NCBI RefSeq assembly: GCF_014145665.1
Contig: NZ_JACHTD010000004.1
Span: 186,001-250,000 of the forward strand
Reading direction: 5' to 3'
Length of the DNA: 64,000 nucleotides
Origin: Myroides sp. NP-2
Lineage (GTDB): Bacteria; Bacteroidota; Bacteroidia; Flavobacteriales; Flavobacteriaceae
Shown: piece by piece, positions 9,564-15,985 of the stretch
Position numbering within the stretch: the stretch's first letter is position 1
Layout of the letters: each line of letters begins with the position of its first letter
Program-made: the position numbers and the translations under genes
The notes under the pieces: model-generated
Databases searched by the model: none
What the model saw: the letters and a program-made list of their open reading frames with translations, nothing else
Told to the model about the DNA's origin: nothing

Positions 9564-9882
9564 AGTCTTGTGATTTAGAGTACTAAGTTAGCTGTAAGTT
9601 TCTTAAAGAGGAAACTTATTGTGGTTAATAGCAATAAAATTAATTTAGCTTGTGAAAGGAAGAGTATTTTAAGTATTGTATTCTTACATTTGCACTTGTC
9701 GTTATTAGAGTAGATCTCCCGAATAAATTAGTGTGATAAAACAAACGATTTTGGAGTTCCAATTTTCAACAAACTTTTACTTCTATATATTATGCAATAG
9801 CTAGGTGTTTTTAGCTGTGTAATGGTATTTCAGCGCTGAAAAATTTAGTTTAATTAAATCATTAATTCAAATTTATACAACT
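9564..9882 (+). promoter_or_regulatory. Divergent control region with promoter box and palindrome, long leader
   Basis: This 319-base gap lies between the leftward XRE gene and the rightward RHH gene. A TACATTTG -7 box at 9685-9692 faces right, giving a leader of roughly 185 bases to the RHH gene. A perfect 14-bp palindrome TTTCAGCGCTGAAA sits at about 9829-9842, 40 bases before the start, and looks like an operator for a dimeric repressor. I see no open frame or toxin remnant here. Whether the leader has its own RNA function is unknown. Confidence 0.4.
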
Positions 9883-10083
9883 ATGACCAAAAATTTATTT
9901 GATACTTTCGGACAGTTAGAGTCTTTAAAAAGAGAATCCTTGTCCAAAGAACCCGAGGTTCCATTAAATTGTTATATTCCAAAATCATTAAGAGAGAATC
10001 TAAAGATGAAAGCTGCAAAAGAAGGTGTGCCAATGAAGAATTTAATCATCAATGCTTTAAAAGGATTTTATACTGATTTATAA
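9883..10083 (+). CDS. Small ribbon-helix-helix-like DNA-binding protein
   Basis: A 66-residue protein, the only rightward gene in the element part of the window. The C-terminal half, VPLNCYIPKSLRENLKMKAA followed by KEGVPMKNLIINALKGFY, has the strand-helix-helix pattern of Arc/ParG/CopG repressors (polar strand, then two amphipathic helices). The N-terminus is charged and probably flexible. Such proteins in mobile elements repress their own operon, aid partition or assist the relaxosome; which applies here is not known. It is preceded by a palindrome at 9829-9842 that could be its operator. Confidence 0.7.
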   Translation: MTKNLFDTFGQLESLKRESLSKEPEVPLNCYIPKSLRENLKMKAAKEGVPMKNLIINALKGFYTDL

Positions 10084-10108
10084 GTGGATTGATCCTTTGA
10101 TGATGTGG

Positions 10109-10714
10109 TTATAAGCTGATTTTTTTGAGATCATCGTATTCATTCTTGCTTAATTTGATGACGAATGAAGTACTAAAACCTGTTTTTTTCTCTGCTTTAT
10201 CAAGCAGGTTTTTTAGCTTGATTTTTAGAAGGGCTTGAGTCTCCTTTTCTTTTTTGAGCAAGAGTTCTTTTCTTTGCAATACTTCAAAGTAATCATCTTT
10301 AATACTAGGTGAATGATTACTTTCTTTTTTTTCTTCAATAGCTTTTTCTTGTGCAATTTCCTCTCGCAATTCGTTTAGAAGTTTGTCTTTAGCTATATGT
10401 AATAGAACATCTACCTCAGAAGCAATAGTATCATTTTGCTTCATTAATCGGTCAATTTTTTTGTGATATAAATCGCCAAACCACTTTCGAAAACTATCAT
10501 CTCTATTGATAAAATCTCGATTTATTTTGTCTATACTAGATTGAATGTTTAGGTTGATATTTGACTTCGGACTTAAACCGTTTTGAATAAAAAAGTCAAT
10601 CATATCTACTACACATTCGTTGATCTTTTTATATTGATATTCTCGACAAATCTTATCTAATTTGTTCTTAGTTGAACCTTTAATCCTAATTGAAGTGTCT
10701 TTAAAATCCTGCAT
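10109..10714 (-). CDS. BfmA/BtgA-type mobilisation accessory protein
   Basis: A 201-residue protein that starts with a ribbon-helix-helix-like segment (TSIRIKGSTKNKLDKICREY) followed by long charged, coiled-coil-prone helices (about 90-180, rich in K and E). This matches the BfmA/BtgA mobilisation proteins of Bacteroidota plasmids and transposons, which bind oriT and help the relaxase. In the known Bacteroides systems a relaxase gene (btgB-like) follows; here the next gene on this strand is the XRE gene, so the expected partner is missing. A hairpin upstream at 10912-10933 is a candidate oriT. Confidence 0.72.
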   Translation of the reverse strand: MQDFKDTSIRIKGSTKNKLDKICREYQYKKINECVVDMIDFFIQNGLSPKSNINLNIQSSIDKINRDFINRDDSFRKWFGDLYHKKIDRLMKQNDTIASEVDVLLHIAKDKLLNELREEIAQEKAIEEKKESNHSPSIKDDYFEVLQRKELLLKKEKETQALLKIKLKNLLDKAEKKTGFSTSFVIKLSKNEYDDLKKISL

Positions 10715-10982
10715 GCGTGTAATTTATTGAATTTGAAATAGTTATTGTGTTTTTATTCATTTAAGTATTTTTACAAAATAAATTCTTGTATACAAAATAC
10801 GTATGTAAACTAATTGATTAAATGATAGTTATGTCTTTTTGTATACATAAAATAGTTTTTGCATAAGTTCTTATTAGTTATAAATATTTAGTATACAGGT
10901 GGTTGACTAATGTACTGCGGTTTATCGCAGTACCCTCTTGCTTATATTACCCACCCGTTAGTAATTCCTATAGATATGATTG
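10715..10982. other. Candidate origin of transfer (oriT) region
   Basis: The 268 bases between the Toprim gene and the bfmA-like gene hold no frame. A perfect hairpin has arms GTACTGCG (10912-10919) and CGCAGTAC (10926-10933) around a six-base loop. Three GTATAC palindromes lie at 10788-10793, 10841-10846 and 10891-10896, spaced about 50 bases apart; the first is extended to TTGTATACAA. A hairpin plus repeated binding sites directly upstream of a mobilisation gene is what oriT regions look like. The nick site cannot be named from sequence alone. Confidence 0.45.
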
Positions 10983-11831
10983 TTAGTCCCTATTTTTATT
11001 GATTAAATAGTCATTCACGTCTTTGTGATTTTTGAATAGATAACGAATGTCTTTGGTGTGATTTTTATACTTTTTTTGAAAGTAAATTGTGGTTTCATTT
11101 CCTGTGTTATCATTGTCAAAACACAAATAAATTCTCTCGTAATTGCTGTCTAATTCAGGTACTGTTTCCTTTTGAGAAGTGCTGTTTAAAATAATATAAT
11201 TAAATCTGTTTTCTATTTTTGGATATAGCATAAGTAGACTTAGAAAATCGATCCAACCTTCAAATAAAATAACTTGATTACAGTTGTTTTCAATTAGTGT
11301 AATACTCTTGGTGCCTAAGCAACCTTTGAAATATCTATTTCTAATTTCAATACCTTCTAACACGTTTTTAAAACCTATTCCAAAGTATTTTTTATCGTTA
11401 AGGCTATAATGAAGTTCTACACAGTATTTTCTAGCCATTTTAAGACTGATACCCCTGCTTTGTATATAATTGATAAGCTGCGTATTCGTTAGAGGCTTAA
11501 TTGCTCTTATTTCGTAATTCTTTTCTTTTTCAATAGCATCGTCTTGAAAAGTAGACTGGTGAAAAGAAAAAGATTCATCATCCAAAATTTGTAGTGCTTC
11601 TTTTAATTCACACTTATAATATCTCATTACAAAATCTAAAACGTTTCCGCCTTTTCCTTCTCCGTGATCATACCAAAGATTCTTTAAAAGGTCTACTTTG
11701 AAAGATGCTGTTGCTTCGTTTCTGAACGGACTTAGGTACCAAGCTTCCCGATTAGTCTGTTTGACTTTTTTAGTTCCTATTTTTTCCAAAATAGACGCTA
11801 AACTTATTTTTTTTGCTTCATTGCATGTCAT
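10983..11831 (-). CDS. CHC2-like zinc-finger / Toprim domain protein (primase-type)
   Basis: A 282-residue protein of the kind carried by Bacteroidota mobile elements next to a primase-helicase. The N-terminal region (WYLSPFRNEATASFKVDL, then LWYDHGEGKGGNVLDFVMRY) follows the DnaG zinc-binding domain pattern but without the cysteine ligands, so it is a degenerate CHC2 fold. The C-terminal region is Toprim-like: ILFEGWIDFLSLL (catalytic E), then IYLCFDNDNTGNE (DxD-like). It probably makes or processes primers for the element's own replication together with the primase-helicase gene. The region upstream of its start carries the repeated GTCATCAAA motifs. Confidence 0.8.
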   Translation of the reverse strand: MTCNEAKKISLASILEKIGTKKVKQTNREAWYLSPFRNEATASFKVDLLKNLWYDHGEGKGGNVLDFVMRYYKCELKEALQILDDESFSFHQSTFQDDAIEKEKNYEIRAIKPLTNTQLINYIQSRGISLKMARKYCVELHYSLNDKKYFGIGFKNVLEGIEIRNRYFKGCLGTKSITLIENNCNQVILFEGWIDFLSLLMLYPKIENRFNYIILNSTSQKETVPELDSNYERIYLCFDNDNTGNETTIYFQKKYKNHTKDIRYLFKNHKDVNDYLINKNRD

Positions 11832-11861
11832 AATTCTGCGTGACTTAAATTTTACTGATTT

Positions 11862-12057
11862 TTTGATGATTGATGACAGAGGCTTGTAACTTATTGATAT
11901 TTAAATTAATAAGCTGTCATCAAATTGTCATCAATCATCAAACTGCTTTTAAAACTGTCATCAAAGTAAATTTGATGACAGTTTTGATGACGGTTTTGAT
12001 GACGTATAACTTGTTGATTTTGAATAAAGTATACTACCTGTCATCATTGTCATCAAA
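11862..12057. repeat. Iteron-like array of GTCATCAAA motifs, candidate replication origin
   Basis: The motif GTCATCAAA or its complement TTTGATGAC occurs at 11916-11924, 11927-11934 (last base differs), 11957-11965, 11971-11979, 11983-11991, 11995-12003 and 12049-12057, with partial copies at 11872-11877, 11935-11942 and 12040-12046. Three copies (11971, 11983, 11995) are exact 12-base tandem repeats. The arms AAAACTGTCATCAAA (11951-11965) and TTTGATGACAGTTTT (11971-11985) form a perfect 15-bp inverted repeat around five bases. The array lies between the primase-helicase and Toprim genes and runs into the 3' end of the former. Iterons next to replication genes suggest an origin or a Rep-controlled operator. 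Confidence 0.55.
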
Positions 12058-13272
12058 AAAATGCGATATTTTGCTCAACTCAATTTCATAATAGCGTCCT
12101 TTTCTATCTAATCTTGTTATTTCTCCATAGGATTGGTAGTCATATCCAGAGTATTTATTCGAATTACTAGATGGAGAAAAACCCCAATTCTTGAAAATAG
12201 TTCTAACATCATTTGCTTCGATATTACTTCTCTTATTTAATTTCTTAATCATGGTACATGTTTCCATTGGAGTTAGACATATTTTATCATCTTCAAATCT
12301 TTCTGTAATTTCACGTAGCAATTTTAATACCTCGTCCTGTAACTTATTTTTGTCCGAATTCATTAGTTTTACTAAAGCCTCCGTACGTATCTGCTCAGGA
12401 GTAAACCACATACGAGTTTTCTTAGTTGTTGAGTAGGGGATAGTGTGTAAATAATTAAGAAAATCAGGAATTTCTTTAAAAAGTAAGTCTAAGAAATCAG
12501 GGTTCTTTTCTATCTGTGGTATTTTACGCACCCAAAAACGTATTTCTTCTTTGTCTATCTTCATGAACGAATCTTCAAAATTACTTGTCATGACAAATTT
12601 GTAAAAAGATTCTACTTCTTCTTTATCTCTACCTTTTCTTTCAATCTTGTTTCTATCAGCTGTACTTAAAAACTTGATGCGTTCAGTAATTTGTTGATTA
12701 TCAGTAACTACTTCATCAATGAGAACTAACAATTTACCATCTAAATCTGAGTTAAAGTTGTTTACAAAAGATTCTGCATTGATGTAAGTAGCATTAAAAG
12801 AAAAGACCTTTCGAAGGTATTTAAGCATTGTTGATTTACCTGTTTCTCTTGCTTTAGAAACTAATACAAGTACGGGTAAAATCTGAGTCGGGTATTCTAA
12901 TAGAATTTTAAAATAGTCAAGACCTAAGTGGTATTGTTCTCCGAAAATGTGACGTATAAAATCTAACGTATATTTTAGTTTATTTTCTATGAAAGACAAG
13001 TCATCAATAGATCGTTGTACTTGGTAGTCTATAGGGTGGTAGATGTTGTAGAAGTCAGCTATCTCTCTACTGTAGTTTATATGTTGAGGGATACAACAGA
13101 AACCGTAATATTTCTTAATATTGGAAATAAAGTCTTTTCCAAAATCATTTACAATAGTTTCCTTGTTCCAAGGAAGCATAACTTTTTCAGTTGTTTTATT
13201 GAGCGTAGGTCGTTCGATTATGGCATAATAAGCTGTACCCACACGAATAAATTCGGCAGAATCTAAGTTCAT
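12034..13272 (-). CDS. Primase-helicase family protein (SF3-like ATPase)
   Basis: A 412-residue replication protein. The ATPase core shows Walker A SKARETGKST (139-148), Walker B LLVLIDEV (181-188) and a sensor-like FVMTSNFED, the pattern of the phage/plasmid VapE-like or DUF5906-type helicases of Bacteroidota elements. A C-terminal winged-helix-like region follows (about 320-400). It would unwind the element's origin, with the Toprim protein downstream supplying primase activity. The C-terminal codons (FFDDNDDR) are encoded by repeats of the iteron motif, so the array extends into the gene. Confidence 0.8.
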   Translation of the reverse strand: MNLDSAEFIRVGTAYYAIIERPTLNKTTEKVMLPWNKETIVNDFGKDFISNIKKYYGFCCIPQHINYSREIADFYNIYHPIDYQVQRSIDDLSFIENKLKYTLDFIRHIFGEQYHLGLDYFKILLEYPTQILPVLVLVSKARETGKSTMLKYLRKVFSFNATYINAESFVNNFNSDLDGKLLVLIDEVVTDNQQITERIKFLSTADRNKIERKGRDKEEVESFYKFVMTSNFEDSFMKIDKEEIRFWVRKIPQIEKNPDFLDLLFKEIPDFLNYLHTIPYSTTKKTRMWFTPEQIRTEALVKLMNSDKNKLQDEVLKLLREITERFEDDKICLTPMETCTMIKKLNKRSNIEANDVRTIFKNWGFSPSSNSNKYSGYDYQSYGEITRLDRKGRYYEIELSKISHFFDDNDDR

Positions 13273-13289
13273 AATAAATAGTAGATTAT

Positions 13290-13386
13290 AATCCTTATAT
13301 TTGCACTATAAGGATTTGATTAAAAAATCAGACAATAGTAATCTGAAGCGTTCAAAGGGCAATTTTGAACGCTTTATTTTTTTCTG
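13290..13386 (+). ncRNA. Candidate small RNA with promoter palindrome and intrinsic terminator
   Basis: On the plus strand a TATATTTG -7 box (13296-13303) is embedded in a perfect inverted repeat, AATCCTTATA (13290-13299) and TATAAGGATT (13307-13316). About 35 bases further on a hairpin with arms AAGCGTTCAAA (13346-13356) and TTTGAACGCTT (13364-13374) is followed by a T-rich tail. A second small hairpin, TCAGA/TCTGA, lies between. Transcription from about 13310 would give an RNA of roughly 75 bases with no good open frame. It is divergent from the primase-helicase gene, so a role in copy control is possible but speculative. The hairpin could instead be just a terminator. Confidence 0.4.
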
Positions 13387-13760
13387 TTTTTGAAAGAATA
13401 GTCTAAGGCCTGTTGTTGTATCTGAGATATAGATTGGCTTTTATTTTGTCGTAACCAAGTATTTATTTCTTCACGATCAAAGTATAATATTTTCCCATTT
13501 GGCTTATAATTTGGAATTTTATTATTGTACACAAGCTTATAGATACTAGATGTTGACATACCTATATATTCTGATAGCTCTTGTACATTAAGCATTTCTT
13601 TCTGCTGAATCATATTCAGTCCTATAGCTTCTTTTAGTTCTCTTTGTTGGTGAATAATTTGGTTTTTAAATGCACTAAACTCTTCAATTGTTTGAAGTAA
13701 TATTTGTTGTAATTGAACTACATTTTCCTTTCTTACGTCTTTGCTTTCCATCGTTTTCAT
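13374..13760 (-). CDS. Excisionase-like helix-turn-helix protein
   Basis: A 128-residue protein whose C-terminal part (about 58-110) is a MerR/excisionase-type winged helix: LNVQELSEYIGMSTSSIYKL, then NNKIPNYKPNGKILYFDREE and INTWLRQN. The N-terminus is a predicted helix or coiled coil. Proteins of this HTH_17 kind sit near the integrase in Bacteroidota elements and act as recombination directionality factors or as regulators of replication genes. A second ATG at 13751 is also possible. Its stop codon lies inside the terminator hairpin at 13346-13374. Confidence 0.78.
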   Translation of the reverse strand: MKTMESKDVRKENVVQLQQILLQTIEEFSAFKNQIIHQQRELKEAIGLNMIQQKEMLNVQELSEYIGMSTSSIYKLVYNNKIPNYKPNGKILYFDREEINTWLRQNKSQSISQIQQQALDYSFKNRKK

Positions 13761-13794
13761 AAGCTTTCTTTTATATGGTTATATTGTAGCAAAT

Positions 13795-13814
13795 GAAGGT
13801 ATTAGAAGGTATTA
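13795..13814. repeat. Tandem 10-bp repeat upstream of the excisionase-like gene
   Basis: GAAGGTATTA occurs twice head to tail (13795-13804, 13805-13814), about 35 bases upstream of the HTH gene. One helical turn between copies suits side-by-side binding of a winged-helix protein, perhaps the product of that gene. Confidence 0.4.
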
Positions 13815-13861
13815 CAATCAAGTTACTTTTGAAAAAGTAATGAATTTAAAGTGTTTGGTAA

Positions 13862-14680
13862 TTATAATTTAGCGGAAATATCACTGATTAGTTGTTGATA
13901 TTTAGGTGTCTGTATTGCTGAACCATTTTTAACAGTATCATAATCATATATTTCACCTTTCTCATTTATAAAAAAAGTAACAAATTTTTTTAAACTAATT
14001 TTTATTACTTCAGCTTGTTTTAACGCTTTGTGTAGATGATATAAAGAAACATTATCCATCCGTAGCTGTATAGGATTAACCAAGAATTGTCTCTTAAAAC
14101 CTTCTTGATTTATTTCGTTACCAAGTATGTTTTTTTTCTTGAACCCCATATAAATTATAGCTGAGAAATCAGGACAAATATGTTTATTATCCTCTTCAGT
14201 TAAAACAATCTTGGCCTTACTCATTTCCAAATGAGATATAGACGGATCGTCTAAGCATGGTGTTTGAAATTTATTTAGAAAGTTCTGACTCCAAGTGAAA
14301 TTTAAAAACCATATACACCATAAGAATGCAATAAAAAGTAAGCTAGTATAGAGTGGCTCATACCAATCATGTATAACTTGAACACGAGTAAATAAGAGGA
14401 AAATAACAATTGCTAGAGGACTAAAAAATGCGTAAAAGAAAACACGAAATCTCTGAACTTTGTCATCTAAAAATTTAGTCTTAGTATTTACTCTTTCTAG
14501 TTTTGTGTCATAGAAATGATTGAAGTAATTTACCCCTAGTTTTCCCATAAAATATAGCCATAGAATTGACATAATAGCAATATAAGATATGTATCCAATC
14601 AAGTAATACGTTGAAAGAATTGAAAAACTTACTAAGAGTAATACAATTGTTGCGCCAAGTAGATTTACACGTTTATACAT
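13862..14680 (-). CDS. Membrane protein of unknown function carried by the element
   Basis: I do not recognise this 272-residue protein. The first half has about four membrane helices (roughly 7-28, 30-50, 82-102 and 112-132) and the second half is a soluble domain (about 150-272), probably cytoplasmic and rich in beta strand. It starts only four bases after the integrase stop, so the two are co-transcribed. Membrane-anchored cargo beside an integrase may be an exclusion, toxin or signalling protein, but nothing in the sequence decides this. Confidence 0.6.
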   Translation of the reverse strand: MYKRVNLLGATIVLLLVSFSILSTYYLIGYISYIAIMSILWLYFMGKLGVNYFNHFYDTKLERVNTKTKFLDDKVQRFRVFFYAFFSPLAIVIFLLFTRVQVIHDWYEPLYTSLLFIAFLWCIWFLNFTWSQNFLNKFQTPCLDDPSISHLEMSKAKIVLTEEDNKHICPDFSAIIYMGFKKKNILGNEINQEGFKRQFLVNPIQLRMDNVSLYHLHKALKQAEVIKISLKKFVTFFINEKGEIYDYDTVKNGSAIQTPKYQQLISDISAKL

Positions 14681-14684
14681 ATTC

Positions 14685-15812
14685 TTAAAAACTTAGTTCA
14701 GGAATTAAATTAGAAGCTTCTTTCATTTTCTCATCTACAATCTTAGCATAGATAGCAGTAGTGCGTATTTCACGATGTCCTAAGCGTTTAGATACAGTAT
14801 AGATATCCGCACCGTTCTCCAATAAGAGTACCGCATTAGTATGCCTTGCACTGTGGAACGTGATATGCTTGGATATCCCAGCCTTATTGCACCACAGCAC
14901 AATAGCGTTGTTATAAACAGCTGAATACCGCAAGCCAATAAATACCCGATCTCGATTGCCTTTGCGTTCTCCTAATAGCTCTCTAGCTTGAGTAGAAATG
15001 TAAAGATACTCAACGCCATCGGTTTTTTCTTGTCTGAAGTTTACCCGACTTGAATCATCTTCATCGCGAACTTCAGACCAGGTCATGTTGTGGATATCTG
15101 ACCATCGCAAACCAGTAAGACAAGAAAACAAGAACGCGCGTTTTAAAACTTCATACTTGCATTCCGTATTGGCTAATTGTTGTACTTCATTAAATGTCAG
15201 ATATTCTCGTTGGCTCTCAGCCTGTTCAAATGACTTGATTTTAGCTGCATAATTTAGAGCTAAATAGCCCTCATCAAAGGCTGCACGCAAGCAGGCCTTA
15301 AACTTGTTGAAGTAGGAATATTTAGAGTTTAGTGATAAAGGGAGATCACTCTTAGTACGGGCTTCCTTGTCAAAATAAGTACGCACTCGTTTTATAAACT
15401 TCTCATCAATATCATCAAAGATAGTGTTAGGGGAGATGCATCGCTTTAGATGAATTAGGGTAGCTGTCCAATTGCCGTAGTTTTTGGGACTATCAGATTT
15501 CTCCTCAGTTTTTTCTTGAAAGTAATCTAAAAAAGGTTTTTTACCTTTAGTCGAATTTTTCAACTCATAACGACCTTGATAAACTTCAGCTTCTCTAATG
15601 GCTAAAATCTGTTTGGCAAGAGCCATAGTTTCTTTATTCTCTTTTCTTTCACTAGCATTTTTTGGTTCGCCGTGTAAAAAGAGTTTTAAGTTTTCATAAT
15701 CTCTAACGGTTTTGCGTTTACCATTAGGTTGTAGTATCGTACCCTTATAATATTCAATAGAAAGGTTGATCTTACCACTGGGTAGTAGTCGTTCTCTTAG
15801 TAAAACTTTCAT
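14685..15812 (-). CDS. Tyrosine site-specific integrase of the element
   Basis: A 375-residue tyrosine recombinase with an N-terminal arm-binding region (1-90), a core-binding SAM-like domain (about 92-195) and a catalytic domain. The catalytic set is complete: R236 (TGLRWSD), K263, H320 and R323 (HSARH), H346 (LGHREI) and Y355 (TTAIYAK). This is the Bacteroidota phage_int_SAM_5 type found in integrative elements. It lies 149 bases from the mnmE stop and reads away from it, so it is the element-end gene. It has a canonical promoter at 15864-15895. Confidence 0.93.
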   Translation of the reverse strand: MKVLLRERLLPSGKINLSIEYYKGTILQPNGKRKTVRDYENLKLFLHGEPKNASERKENKETMALAKQILAIREAEVYQGRYELKNSTKGKKPFLDYFQEKTEEKSDSPKNYGNWTATLIHLKRCISPNTIFDDIDEKFIKRVRTYFDKEARTKSDLPLSLNSKYSYFNKFKACLRAAFDEGYLALNYAAKIKSFEQAESQREYLTFNEVQQLANTECKYEVLKRAFLFSCLTGLRWSDIHNMTWSEVRDEDDSSRVNFRQEKTDGVEYLYISTQARELLGERKGNRDRVFIGLRYSAVYNNAIVLWCNKAGISKHITFHSARHTNAVLLLENGADIYTVSKRLGHREIRTTAIYAKIVDEKMKEASNLIPELSF

Positions 15813-15835
15813 TTATCGATGAGTCATTTTAAAAA

Positions 15836-15923
15836 CGCATAATATGCGATGATTTAATAATGACAAATATAACAACAAAAGAACCTAAGAGCAAAGACTA
15901 TCAGTATTAATTTACTGATAGTC
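15836..15923 (-). promoter_or_regulatory. Integrase promoter flanked by two palindromes
   Basis: On the minus strand TTTG (15892-15895), a 20-base spacer and TATATTTG (15864-15871) make a near-perfect Bacteroidota promoter for the integrase gene. Immediately upstream is a hairpin with 11-bp perfect arms, GACTATCAGTA (15896-15906) and TACTGATAGTC (15913-15923). Just downstream of the expected start site is the palindrome CGCATA-A-TATGCG (15836-15848). These are candidate sites for the integrase or excisionase to bind, controlling the promoter and the nearby attachment site. Confidence 0.65.
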
Positions 15924-15954
15924 AACTAAAAGAAAGTATATCTTAACATCGGAA

Positions 15955-15985
15955 ACGTAACTTATTTACCGATACAAAAATTAGC
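15955..15985. other. Probable attachment site (attR or attL) at the 3' end of mnmE
   Basis: The element's integrase is the last gene before mnmE, whose final codons encode FCIGK-stop (15962-15979). The 3' end of mnmE (trmE/thdF) with the same FCIGK codons is the known target of the SGI1 family of islands, so this is a plausible site by analogy. A direct repeat of this end should mark the other boundary; it is not within the window. The exact crossover cannot be fixed here. Confidence 0.45.

Larger units (their letters stand above)
1..15985. mobile_element. Right part of an integrated mobilisable element carrying a defence operon
   Basis: The block runs from a tyrosine integrase (14685-15812) beside the 3' end of mnmE to beyond the left edge of the window. 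It holds the gene set usual for Bacteroidota integrative mobilisable elements: integrase, excisionase-like HTH, primase-helicase, CHC2/Toprim protein, BfmA-like mobilisation protein and small DNA-binding proteins. Its cargo is a type I restriction operon with extra defence genes. Integration at the end of mnmE is inferred from position; the matching attachment repeat at the other end is outside the window. I find no relaxase or conjugation genes here, so it is either mobilised in trans, has its relaxase further left, or is decayed. Confidence 0.75.
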
